Shown one piece after another: positions 33,681-42,359 of a stretch of 51,723 bases of DNA (positions are counted from its first letter, which is position 1; every line of letters begins with the position of its first letter). A program made the translations under genes and the position numbers. Origin of the DNA: Alphaproteobacteria bacterium (lineage in GTDB: Bacteria > Pseudomonadota > Alphaproteobacteria > Puniceispirillales > Puniceispirillaceae); assembly GCA_022425485.1 (NCBI GenBank), contig JAKMFL010000034.1, positions 1-51,723 on the forward strand. Direction: 5' to 3'. Under the pieces are notes generated by a model that did no database searches, was not told where the DNA came from, and saw nothing but the letters and a program-made list of their open reading frames with translations.

Positions 33681-34960
33681 CAGCCATCATCCTGAGGTGA
33701 GAATTTAAAAAACAGCAAAGCAAAGCTGAGCAGTACGACAAAAACCACCACAGCCACAGCCGCTCCAGCCCCTAAATTTGAGACCGCGAAAGCCTGCTCA
33801 TAGACATCCACTGTTAAGGTTCGCGTACCTGCCGCCCCGCCCGTAAGCAGAAAAATATCGTCAAATTTATTGAATGTCCAAATAAAGCGTAGCAAAAACA
33901 GAACCGATAAAATGCCTAGTAATTGCGGCAAAGATAAATACCAGAATTGCTGCAGGGGCGTAGCCCCGTCCATCTCCGCCGCTTCATACATGTCTGCCGA
34001 GATAGATTGCATGCGCGCTAGGATAAACAAAAAGGAAAGCGGAAAATATCGCCAAGCTTCAAAGGCAATAACCGTGGTAAGCGCCATTGGAAACTTCCAG
34101 CTAAACCCGAATATCTCAAAGGTAAGGTACTTCTGACCAAGAAAATTTATCGGCCCTTCGGTTACTCCCATCTGGCGGAGCATGGCATTAAACGTGCCCC
34201 CCGGCCCGGCATCAAGTAACAGCACCCACGCAAAAGCTACCGCTATTACTGGCGCCACATAGGGGAATAAAAACAGCCCGCGTAATACCGGCCTGCCAAA
34301 AAAAGAAGTGTTCAGAATTTGCGCGGCAAACAGGCCAAGCACCAACGCCCCTAGCGTGCCGAATATCGTGTAATAGAAAGACACACGCAAGACAGACCAA
34401 AACTCATCTGCTGAAAAGACCTTTTTAAAATTGCTAAGGGTAAAAGAAAAGCTGGTCAGCACATTTACCGTCTGGTAGCTCGCAACCGGTTTGGATGCCC
34501 GTACCCGAACCCCGTTATCTAGATAGAGCTGGCTTGCCCGTGCCGGTATTTCAATATCTAGACGCTTGCCGCCTTCCATGTCGCCAATATCGCAAATAAG
34601 CGTGATATCGTTTAACGAACAGGTCTCTGGCACGCTGAGAAGGGTGAGCCCTTGTGGTAGCTCGTCCGTGAAAACCACCTCACTAAGCGCTTCTTTTTTT
34701 GACGAATTACGAACCCGATAGCGGAGTATGATTTCTTGATCAGCTGTCTTTGGACGCGGTTTCAATTGCTCGTTAAACATCGGTCTGGCCGCACGCAAAT
34801 CGCCTAGCTCAACGGCTTTGAAACTGATCCAGAAATTAGCCAATAATGGCAGCAGAACAATGCTCAACACCATCAGAAAAGTAGGCAATAGCATTCGGTA
34901 AGCCAGAAAGCGTTCTCGCTTGGCTAAGGCGCCAACAGTTTTTGGTGGATGTGAATGCAC
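33680..34960 (-). CDS. ABC permease, MalF type, with periplasmic DUF11-like beta-sandwich insertion
   Basis: A 426-residue permease. TM1 is at ~21-45. Residues ~50-175 then form a soluble insertion, and the ordinary permease helices run from ~190. The insertion resembles a DUF11/Ig-like repeat: RYRVRNSS, VVFTDELPQGLTLLSV, and LICDIGDMEGGKRLDIEIP, with Cys114 and Cys123 able to form a disulfide. By topology it should be periplasmic, where it could contact the binding protein, as the P2 loop of MalF does. The EAA loop is MYEAAEMDGATPLQQ. The start is a GTG with a weak ribosome site, after a stem-loop. Confidence 0.88.
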   Translation of the reverse strand: MHSHPPKTVGALAKRERFLAYRMLLPTFLMVLSIVLLPLLANFWISFKAVELGDLRAARPMFNEQLKPRPKTADQEIILRYRVRNSSKKEALSEVVFTDELPQGLTLLSVPETCSLNDITLICDIGDMEGGKRLDIEIPARASQLYLDNGVRVRASKPVASYQTVNVLTSFSFTLSNFKKVFSADEFWSVLRVSFYYTIFGTLGALVLGLFAAQILNTSFFGRPVLRGLFLFPYVAPVIAVAFAWVLLLDAGPGGTFNAMLRQMGVTEGPINFLGQKYLTFEIFGFSWKFPMALTTVIAFEAWRYFPLSFLFILARMQSISADMYEAAEMDGATPLQQFWYLSLPQLLGILSVLFLLRFIWTFNKFDDIFLLTGGAAGTRTLTVDVYEQAFAVSNLGAGAAVAVVVFVVLLSFALLFFKFSPQDDG

Positions 34961-35041
34961 CGTCTAAAACCCGCTTTACAAAATTATGTTCAGTCTATTT
35001 ATGGATTAAAAAATCAATCTCTTCGCGCGGAGGAGATAACA

Positions 35042-35068
35042 GAGAGCAGCAAAAATATCGCTGCTCTC
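35042..35068 (-). promoter_or_regulatory. Intercistronic stem-loop between binding protein and permease
   Basis: A perfect 9-bp inverted repeat, GAGAGCAGC / GCTGCTCTC, encloses a 9-base AT-rich loop. It begins about 20 bases after the binding-protein stop. There is no U-tract. It matches the arrangement at 2104-2131 in the polyol operon and probably sets unequal expression. Confidence 0.65.
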
Positions 35069-35089
35069 CTCAATTTTAATGATGATAGA

Positions 35090-36430
35090 TTAAAGCGCCT
35101 TATGCTTTGCCACAATCTCGGCAGCCGCATCGTCTAGTGAAATTTCACCATCGATATATTTGCGGATAACCTGTGACATAATTCTGGCATTAACCATCTT
35201 TGATGCCGTTGCCAGCTGGCCATCAGCCACGCCCCAACGGTCACCAACTGAAAGACCAGCAACGATATCGTCAATGACTTTCTGTGGATAGATATTTGCC
35301 AAAGGCTCTTTGCGATCAACACCCACATCTAGGCTCGCCCACAATTTTTCATAGTCTTTGTTGCCGCCAAACTGGCCCTTACGAACAGGAAACTTGCCTT
35401 CAGGTGCCATGCTCAGCCATTCGCCATAACCGCCAGAAACAACAAACTTCACAAAGTCAGAAGCAACAGCTGTGTCAGCATCTGCGGTAATACCCAGATA
35501 GCGTACATCTGCATACGCTGCACCGGCGTCATTACCTGGCCCTGCAAATACAGTCACAAAGCCTGTATCTTGAGCCAGCGCTTTTGAAGTCGGGTCATCA
35601 TTGATGGTGACAGGGGCGCTATCGCGTAGACCACCCAGCTCATCCAAGAGAGATGGTGACCAGATAATCATAGCAGCCTGTCCGCCTAAATAAAGCTCGC
35701 GGCTTTGCTTCCAATACAGATCGCCATCTGGTGACGCATCCGCAATAGTCTTATAAAAAGACAGCACGTTCTTTAGGGCTTCTGTATCTTCGTTTACCGT
35801 ACCATCCGCATTTACAGGTGAATAACCTGCTGCCAGCGAGATATGCTCGATAAGCTGCATCATGTAGGTTTCATCAATTTTGGTTGCCGCAACAAACCCA
35901 TAGATTGATGGCGGATTATGCAAAGCAGCGATCGCGGCTTCAATATCAGCAAACGACTTTGGTGGGTTCAAGCCAGCAGCTTCAAACAGGTCTGAGCGAT
36001 ACACAACCAGCTGTGTCCAGCCATCTGTTGGAACCGATACAATTTCCCCTTCAGACATCGCCATATTCAGCGGGCCAGCAGCAAAAGTGTTTGGGCCTAA
36101 ATCATCGATAACTTCGGTTGCTGCACCCGCATCCAACATGCCTGCCTCAGCAAACGGAAGCAAATGCTGAACGGTGTGGTTCAGGATATCTGGCAAATCG
36201 CCAGCAGCAAACGCGGCTGTTGCGCGTGTTGCGATATCTTTTTCTGTAACCGCAACGATATTTACGGTATGACCTGTTGCCGCTTTGAAGTTATCGGCAA
36301 TCTGTTGTTGTTTTGCCATGCGGTCAGGCTGTTCTTCCATTGTCCACATGGTGATCTCTGCAGCCATCGCTGAAGATATCATAGTGGCTGAGAGCAGTAG
36401 TCCTGCCCCAACACTCGTTAGCTTTTTCAT
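35090..36430 (-). CDS. Sugar ABC transporter substrate-binding protein
   Basis: A 446-residue periplasmic binding protein of the CUT1 class. The signal peptide is residues ~1-23 (MKKLTSVGAGLLLSATMISS, then AMA). The mature protein begins EITMWTMEEQPDRM. The start has an excellent AGGAGG site. It lies 27 bases after the LacI regulator and precedes a stem-loop and two permeases. Because a GH63 glycosylglycerate hydrolase is encoded within the same operon, I infer that it binds glucosylglycerate, mannosylglycerate or a near relative. The sequence alone shows only that it is a sugar binder. Confidence 0.88.
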   Translation of the reverse strand: MKKLTSVGAGLLLSATMISSAMAAEITMWTMEEQPDRMAKQQQIADNFKAATGHTVNIVAVTEKDIATRATAAFAAGDLPDILNHTVQHLLPFAEAGMLDAGAATEVIDDLGPNTFAAGPLNMAMSEGEIVSVPTDGWTQLVVYRSDLFEAAGLNPPKSFADIEAAIAALHNPPSIYGFVAATKIDETYMMQLIEHISLAAGYSPVNADGTVNEDTEALKNVLSFYKTIADASPDGDLYWKQSRELYLGGQAAMIIWSPSLLDELGGLRDSAPVTINDDPTSKALAQDTGFVTVFAGPGNDAGAAYADVRYLGITADADTAVASDFVKFVVSGGYGEWLSMAPEGKFPVRKGQFGGNKDYEKLWASLDVGVDRKEPLANIYPQKVIDDIVAGLSVGDRWGVADGQLATASKMVNARIMSQVIRKYIDGEISLDDAAAEIVAKHKAL

Positions 36431-36457
36431 TCTTTCCTCCTAAAGAGAGTTTCTACT

Positions 36458-37483
36458 TCACTGTGGCCTAACGGGGCCGACACTCATTCGGCGCACTAAT
36501 ATCGCGCTTCGGAGTTCTTGGTAATCAACAGGGTTCCCCCCATCAATTATGGCGAGCAACATGTCGCAAATCTCTTCGCCCGAATGGGACTGCGGCTGCG
36601 CCATTGTTGTTAGCGGTGGATTCGTATGTTTGCCAAAATCAAGACCGTCATAGCCGAGCACACTAACCTCTATACCGGGGGTCAGGCCGGCCTCCCGGAT
36701 AGCCGCTAGCGCGCCAAAGGCTTGGGTGTCCGTCGCACATAAAATAGCTGTAGGCGGATGCGGCAAACCCAGCATTTTGGCTGTAGCCGCAGCGCCAGCA
36801 TCATCGCTCATATCTACAATTTTGATAATAGCCTCATCAAGTGTCAGGTTATTTGAAGCTAGCCCGCGCCGATATCCATCAAGGCGCATTTGGCCAAAAT
36901 TATAGTCTGTTGGTGCGCCAATAAAGGCAATATTTTGATGGCCTAGCTCTGCTAGAATCCCTACGCCGTCATGAAAGGCTTTTTCACCATCCACATCATA
37001 CCATGCATAATCTTCTGAATTCACAGAACGTCCATGCACAATAAAGGGCACGTTATATTTTTTCAGTAATTCAATGCGTCTATCTTCTTTATAGGGGCGG
37101 GAGATAACCACGCCGCTTACCTTGCCACTGGAGGAGAGCTTTTCGACAGTCTCTGCCTCGGTTTCTGGTGAACTCGCCTGCACGACCAGCAAATCCCATC
37201 CCCGCTTAGCAAGCGAAGAGCCGAGCCCCTCTAAAAGCTGGGATACAAACGGCTCTGATATTGCATGGGTATTAGGCGGCATGAGATAGGCAACCGCTTC
37301 GGCAACCCCGGTGGCGAGGCGGCGGGCATTCTGATTGGCCTTATAGTTAAATTTCTTGGCAACTTCTTTTACCCGCTCGCGGGTGGCTTCGCTGATATCA
37401 GGATAGTCATTCAGCGCGCGCGAAACTGTACCTTCGGCAATACCAAGCTCTTTGGCCAAAAATTTCAGGCTAACACGCTGCAT
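36458..37483 (-). CDS. LacI-family regulator of the glycosylglycerate cluster
   Basis: A 341-residue LacI/GalR regulator. The HTH is at the very N terminus (SLKFLAKELGIAEGTVSRAL), followed by the hinge helix NQNARRLATG and a sugar-binding-type effector domain. AGGA is eight bases before the ATG. It heads the importer operon and is divergent from the AGE-family isomerase. The 145-base shared region contains a perfect 16-bp palindrome (37522-37537), very probably its operator. It should repress both directions until a sugar or glycosylglycerate is present. Confidence 0.92.
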   Translation of the reverse strand: MQRVSLKFLAKELGIAEGTVSRALNDYPDISEATRERVKEVAKKFNYKANQNARRLATGVAEAVAYLMPPNTHAISEPFVSQLLEGLGSSLAKRGWDLLVVQASSPETEAETVEKLSSSGKVSGVVISRPYKEDRRIELLKKYNVPFIVHGRSVNSEDYAWYDVDGEKAFHDGVGILAELGHQNIAFIGAPTDYNFGQMRLDGYRRGLASNNLTLDEAIIKIVDMSDDAGAAATAKMLGLPHPPTAILCATDTQAFGALAAIREAGLTPGIEVSVLGYDGLDFGKHTNPPLTTMAQPQSHSGEEICDMLLAIIDGGNPVDYQELRSAILVRRMSVGPVRPQ

Positions 37484-37521
37484 CTTATATATCCTGAGTT
37501 TCCCCTCTTGTTAACGCTAGA

Positions 37522-37537
37522 CCGAAAGCGCTTTCGG
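37522..37537. promoter_or_regulatory. Perfect LacI-family operator palindrome
   Basis: CCGAAAGCGCTTTCGG is a perfect 16-bp palindrome with the central CG typical of LacI-family sites. It lies 39 bases upstream of the regulator gene and 91 bases upstream of the divergent isomerase gene, so it can control both. Confidence 0.82.
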
Positions 37538-37627
37538 AATCAATAATAATTGTATTATAATCGGAAAAAAACAGATTAGAGTTCACTCAAACCCCGCATA
37601 AATTGCACCCGTGAAGGCATATTTAAA

Positions 37628-38809
37628 ATGGCTTATCCCAACTTTGAAAGCGCAGATTTCCTGACCGGCCATATCGAGACGATACTTGCCTTTTATGAGC
37701 CGAATGTGCGCGATCCCAAGGGCGGCTTTTTTCATCATTTTAAAGATGATGGGACAATTTATGACACAGACACCCGTCACTTGGTTAGCAGCACCCGTTT
37801 TGTTTTCAATTATGTAAATGCATACCAGCAGACAGGCAGGCCGCATTACCGCGACTGGGCGGCACATGGATTTAACTATCTTAAGAGCCATCATCTGCAC
37901 CCGAACGGGCATTATATTTGGCAACATAAAAAGGGTGTTATCGAAGATGGCAGGGCGATGGCCTATGGTCATGCTTTCGTCATGCTAGCCGCTTCTTATG
38001 CAGCACGCCTAAACATTGATGGGGCCGCGCAAACCCTCTCCTCCATTTGGGATTTTATGGAGGCGTATTTCTGGGAGGCAGAACATCATGCCTATGCTGA
38101 TGAACGGGATGAAAGCTTGTCTGTTTTATCCAATTATCGCGGCCAGAACGCCAATATGCATTCGCTCGAAGCGTTGATAGCTGCCTATGAAACCAGCGGC
38201 GATGCACGCTATCTTGACCGCGCAGAAGAGCTCGCCAAAAACTTTTGTATCACTCTAGCTGGGCAGGCAGCTGGCCAGATTTGGGAGCATTATACCGAGA
38301 ATTGGCAGCCAGACTGGAACTATAACATCGATAAGCCTGATGATTTGTTTAAGCCATGGGGATTCCAGCCCGGCCATCAGGTAGAATGGGCAAAATTACT
38401 GCTCCAGCTTGATGCACTTGCCCCGCAAAATTGGTATCTGCCCGCCGCATGCACTCTTTTTGACACGGCGATGGAAAAGGGCTGGGATCCCCTTTATGGC
38501 GGCCTTGTTTATGGCTATGGCCCTGATGGGCAATTTGCGGATGCGCATAAATATTTCTGGGTACAGGCAGAAGCCCTCGCCGCTGCATGGCGTCTATGGA
38601 AGCGCACCAATAAGCCTATCTATCGCGAGCATTATCACCGTCTGTGGCAATGGTCATGGGATCATCTTATCGACCATAAAAATGGCGGTTGGTACCGCAT
38701 TGTTTCGCGCGAAGGCCAATGGATAGAGCCATGGAAATCACCCGCTGGCAAGGTTGACTATCACACGATGGGCGCCTGCTGGGATGTGCTGTCTGTTGGC
38801 ACTGAATAA
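37628..38809 (+). CDS. AGE-family sugar isomerase/2-epimerase (mannose isomerase-like)
   Basis: A 393-residue (alpha/alpha)6-barrel enzyme of the N-acylglucosamine 2-epimerase family. Typical segments are STRFVFNYVNAY, AYGHAFVMLAAS, YRGQNANMHSLEALIAAYE and WGFQPGHQVEWAKLLLQLD, with the catalytic histidines expected in the last two. The sequence looks closer to bacterial mannose isomerases or sugar 2-epimerases than to the GlcNAc enzyme. Being divergent from the importer and upstream of gpgP-gpgS, it likely interconverts the hexose released by the GH63 hydrolase (mannose/fructose or mannose/glucose). Its presence leaves open whether the solute is mannosyl- or glucosylglycerate. Confidence 0.84.
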   Translation: MAYPNFESADFLTGHIETILAFYEPNVRDPKGGFFHHFKDDGTIYDTDTRHLVSSTRFVFNYVNAYQQTGRPHYRDWAAHGFNYLKSHHLHPNGHYIWQHKKGVIEDGRAMAYGHAFVMLAASYAARLNIDGAAQTLSSIWDFMEAYFWEAEHHAYADERDESLSVLSNYRGQNANMHSLEALIAAYETSGDARYLDRAEELAKNFCITLAGQAAGQIWEHYTENWQPDWNYNIDKPDDLFKPWGFQPGHQVEWAKLLLQLDALAPQNWYLPAACTLFDTAMEKGWDPLYGGLVYGYGPDGQFADAHKYFWVQAEALAAAWRLWKRTNKPIYREHYHRLWQWSWDHLIDHKNGGWYRIVSREGQWIEPWKSPAGKVDYHTMGACWDVLSVGTE

Positions 38810-38944
38810 CCTGTTTTCAAAGGGCGCTAATATTCAGCCCCTCCTTGCCTGATGCGTTTTTTGCACCGCAGGGGCAATTATTTAACACTTACACATTGCA
38901 CCCTTTTGCTGCTTTATAGAGAACCGGCGGAAGGTGAGGCTATT

Positions 38945-39766
38945 TTGAAAATAATCTTTTTAACTGATCTTGATGGTACATTGCTGAATTTTAATGATTT
39001 CAGTTTCGATACCATCCGTTCCGATATTCTTGAGTTTATCAAAGACGGGATTGATATTATCCCAGTTTCAAGCAAGACACGGCCAGAGATGATAGAATTT
39101 TGCACTGCCCTTGGTGTAAATTTGCCCTTCATATATGAAAATGGGGCAGGGTTTTGTAAGGATGCTAAGACCAGCAACCAGAATGATGTCATTGTTGGCA
39201 TGTCCAAAGAGGCGCTAATGCAGATCTGGGACGCCAATATTCCTGTGGAATTAAAGGCGGATTGCAAGTTCCTGTCTGAGATGGAAAGAGAGGAATGTAG
39301 CGCGTTATTAGGGCTAAGCGGTGCGCCCCTTGATCTGGCTTTGGCGCGTTCCCATACCGCCTTGCTGAAATTTAACGGGGATAAGACCGCGCTCACCCTT
39401 TTGAATATCTATCTTGAGCGTGCTGGGCTTACCCTGCAGAAAGGCGGCCGTATTTTCTGTCTCTCAGGCTTGCATAATAAAGCTTCCTTCATCGAGAAGT
39501 TTCGCCATAAAACCTCTGACCATAAAATAGCTAATGGGTCAGCCCATATTATTATCGCTTTTGGCGATGGAAATAATGATATCCCGATGCTGAACGCGGC
39601 TGATTTTGCCTGCATCATCCCGCGGCCAAATGGCGAGCATCTACCCCCGGATAAAATAACCCCTAAAAAAATTATTGCGAGCCAACCTGCCCCCCTTGGC
39701 TGGATAGAGACAGCAGAGGCCGCGCTAACATACTTCTCAGATATAGGAGATATTCATTATGGGTGA
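38945..39766 (+). CDS. gpgP: Glucosyl-/mannosyl-3-phosphoglycerate phosphatase (HAD family)
   Basis: A 273-residue HAD phosphatase. Motif I is DLDGTLL (residues ~8-14), motif II lies in VSSKTRPEM, and motif IV is FGDGNNDIPML. This set belongs to the mannosyl-3-phosphoglycerate phosphatase family. The frame is open back to 38852, but that adds 31 residues ahead of motif I. I use the TTG at 38945, which has GGTGAGG at the right distance. Its stop overlaps the gpgS start by eight bases. It removes phosphate from glucosyl-3-phosphoglycerate to yield glucosylglycerate, a compatible solute. Confidence 0.88.
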   Translation: MKIIFLTDLDGTLLNFNDFSFDTIRSDILEFIKDGIDIIPVSSKTRPEMIEFCTALGVNLPFIYENGAGFCKDAKTSNQNDVIVGMSKEALMQIWDANIPVELKADCKFLSEMEREECSALLGLSGAPLDLALARSHTALLKFNGDKTALTLLNIYLERAGLTLQKGGRIFCLSGLHNKASFIEKFRHKTSDHKIANGSAHIIIAFGDGNNDIPMLNAADFACIIPRPNGEHLPPDKITPKKIIASQPAPLGWIETAEAALTYFSDIGDIHYG

Positions 39767-40994
39767 TTTTGCACAAAACAGCCCGATACCTACATTGCAT
39801 AATTTCAACACCAAAAGCCTAGAAGAAATGGAAGCGGACTTGAAGTTATTTTCAGGCTATCGGCCTATGGAACTTATTCTGCCAAGCTTGTTCTCAGAGC
39901 TTTCTGGCGAAGCCCTGCCCAAAATTGTGCAGGAAATTAGCCAAGTTAACTATCTGAATCATATCGTCATAGGCCTTGATAAGGCCAATCGCGCAGAGTT
40001 TGAGCAGGCTTATCATTTCTTTAAGCAAATGCGTCAGCCCTTTTCTATCCTCTGGAATGACGGGCCACGGCTACGCGCTATTCATGATGAGTTGCATGCC
40101 AAAAATCTGGCCCCAACCGAATTAGGCAAGGGGCGTAATGTCTGGTATTGCATCGGCTATGTAAATGCGCGCGCCAAAGCAGAGGCGGTTGGATTGCATG
40201 ATTGTGACATCACCACCTATGATCGTAATTTGTTGGCACGGCTATTTTATCCCATCGCCAACCCAAATTTTCATTTCGAATTTTGCAAAGGCTTTTATGC
40301 GCGTGTGGCCAACGGGAAAATGAATGGACGGGTCTCCCGCTTGCTGGTTACGCCCCTCTTGCTTGCCATGGAACAAGTGCTAGGAGGCAATGATTATTTG
40401 AATTTCATGAAAGGGTTTCGCTATCCGCTGGCAGGTGAATTTTCTTTCCGCAAAACCCTCATCCCAGAGCTTCGCATTCCGTCTGACTGGGGCTTAGAGG
40501 TCGGCATTCTATCAGAAATGCAGCGCAGTCAGGCCACCAGCCGTATCTGCCAGATAGACCTTGCAGATACCTATGATCACAAACATCAAGACTTATCGAT
40601 AGATGATGCCTCCAAAGGATTGTCACGCATGTCTAGTGACATAACCAAGGTGTTAATCCGTAAATTAGCCACACAGGGGCATTGTTTTGGTGCAGAAACG
40701 TTACGCACCATCAAGGCAAGCTATTATCGGATTGCCCTAGATATGGCTGGATTCTATCAAAAAGATGCAGAGCTTAACGGCCTTGAATATGACATTGATA
40801 AAGAAGAACGCGCCATTGAGCTATTTGCGGAAAACATCATGCGGGCTGGTGATGCGTTTAGTTATGCCCCGATGGAAACACCTTTTATCCCGTCATGGTC
40901 ACGGGTTCTATCAGCGGTTCCAGATATTGGGTATCGGCTACGCAAAGCCGTTGAGGAAGATAATAAAGAGCTGGAATTCAGTCTGGCTAGCTAG
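39759..40994 (+). CDS. gpgS: Glucosyl-3-phosphoglycerate synthase (GT81)
   Basis: A 411-residue glycosyltransferase that joins a nucleotide-activated glucose to 3-phosphoglycerate. The metal-binding DxD-type motif is in LHDCDITTYDR (~146-156). Long stretches such as WNDGPRLRAIHDEL, GKGRNVWYCIGYV, EFCKGFYARVANGKMNGRVS and RYPLAGEFSFRK match bacterial GpgS of family GT81 rather than the GT55 mannosyl enzyme. AGGAGA precedes the ATG. It overlaps gpgP and ends eight bases from the convergent MFS gene. With GpgP it makes glucosylglycerate, usually for salt or nitrogen-limitation stress. Confidence 0.92.
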   Translation: MGDFAQNSPIPTLHNFNTKSLEEMEADLKLFSGYRPMELILPSLFSELSGEALPKIVQEISQVNYLNHIVIGLDKANRAEFEQAYHFFKQMRQPFSILWNDGPRLRAIHDELHAKNLAPTELGKGRNVWYCIGYVNARAKAEAVGLHDCDITTYDRNLLARLFYPIANPNFHFEFCKGFYARVANGKMNGRVSRLLVTPLLLAMEQVLGGNDYLNFMKGFRYPLAGEFSFRKTLIPELRIPSDWGLEVGILSEMQRSQATSRICQIDLADTYDHKHQDLSIDDASKGLSRMSSDITKVLIRKLATQGHCFGAETLRTIKASYYRIALDMAGFYQKDAELNGLEYDIDKEERAIELFAENIMRAGDAFSYAPMETPFIPSWSRVLSAVPDIGYRLRKAVEEDNKELEFSLAS

Positions 40995-41001
40995 GCCATT
41001 A

Positions 41002-42294
41002 TTAACCTTGCGGGCGCAGACCGCCGGCACGCATATCCAAGAATTTGAATAGAATAATTAACAGCACCGCAAGACCGCTAAATAAACCCGCAGCAATAAA
41101 AGCAGGCACATAGCTTAGCAAGGTATCGCGCGACCAACCAGCAGAAGAGGCCGCAATGGCAGAGCCAAACTGATGCACAGCAAATATCCAGCCAAATAAT
41201 ATTGGCCCCTTAACCTGTCCAAAATATCGCCCGGTTAACTTCACCGTAGGCGGCACCGTTGAGATATAATCAAGGCCAAAAAATACAGCCCATAAAATAA
41301 GTGTATAAAACTCAAATCCGCTAAAGGGAAGATAGAATAGCGAGAGTGCTCGCAACCCGTAATACCACATCAATAATTTAAAATTATCAAAACGGTCAGA
41401 TAGCCAACCAGACCCGATAGTACCCAGAAAATTGAAAACACCCATCACCGCAAGGAAAGAGGATGCCGCCACAATGCCAACATTATTATCCGCGCAAAAA
41501 GGAATAAAATGCTGGCCAACAATGCCTGTAGAGGATAGCCCGCAAATCATAAATGTGGCAGATAAAATCCAAAAAGCAGGGTGCTTTAGCGCATCAAACA
41601 GCACCTGAAAGCTGGTAGAAAAGATATTCATTTCCTGATTTTCTGGCGGGAGGAAAATTTCTTTCTCCCCAAAAGGGGGCAAACCCAAATCAGACGGCCA
41701 ATTGCGTGAGAAGAGCAAAAATAATATAGCGGAAAGAATACCGCCACCTATCGGTATCAGCAAAGCTACACGCCAATCTGCAACCGTGGTAATCCATGCC
41801 ATTACCGGAACAAATAATAGCTGACCAGCAGCAAAGGCAGAGGCCAAAACACCCACCACCAGCCCGCGCCGCGCTACAAACCACCTCGTCGCAACCGTGG
41901 CCGCTAGCCCCAGACCTATAATGCCAGCGGCGGCACCGAAAAAAACGCCAATCGTGACCAGCAAATGCCATTCTCTAAAAGCTAGCATCGTCAGGAAGAG
42001 TCCGCTAACACTGAGCCCCATTGCCAATATGCCCACATTGCGCAAACCAATTTTCAGCATCAGCGCCCCTGCAAAAGGCGCGCAACATCCCAGCACAACA
42101 AACATGACGCCAATAGCGTTTGATACATCCGATATCTGCCAGCCAAATTCAGAAGTAATCGGCAGGATTATGATTTGTGGAACGCTGGAAACAGCCGATG
42201 AACACACGGTCATTATAAAGGCGATAATGCCCATCACCCAGCCATAATGGATGCCGCGCTGTGCTAAAAAACGATTGAGATAATCTGCAAACAT
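41002..42294 (-). CDS. MFS transporter (OFA/monocarboxylate-like)
   Basis: A 430-residue major facilitator with about 12 predicted helices. The N-terminal IHYGWVMGIIAFIMTVCSSA and the loop RWFVARRGLVVGVLASAFAAG are typical of the oxalate/formate antiporter and monocarboxylate porter groups. A cytoplasmic loop near residues 205-225 separates the two halves. It is a single gene that converges on gpgS and is followed on the same strand, after 65 bases, by the GAF/106-aa pair upstream of it. An organic acid such as glycerate or another monocarboxylate is a possible substrate, but this is only context. Confidence 0.85.
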   Translation of the reverse strand: MFADYLNRFLAQRGIHYGWVMGIIAFIMTVCSSAVSSVPQIIILPITSEFGWQISDVSNAIGVMFVVLGCCAPFAGALMLKIGLRNVGILAMGLSVSGLFLTMLAFREWHLLVTIGVFFGAAAGIIGLGLAATVATRWFVARRGLVVGVLASAFAAGQLLFVPVMAWITTVADWRVALLIPIGGGILSAILFLLFSRNWPSDLGLPPFGEKEIFLPPENQEMNIFSTSFQVLFDALKHPAFWILSATFMICGLSSTGIVGQHFIPFCADNNVGIVAASSFLAVMGVFNFLGTIGSGWLSDRFDNFKLLMWYYGLRALSLFYLPFSGFEFYTLILWAVFFGLDYISTVPPTVKLTGRYFGQVKGPILFGWIFAVHQFGSAIAASSAGWSRDTLLSYVPAFIAAGLFSGLAVLLIILFKFLDMRAGGLRPQG

Positions 42295-42359
42295 TACGCG
42301 CCATCCTCTAAATGATTGGCTTACCAGCTTATGCCACCAGCTTATACTATCGGGCTATC

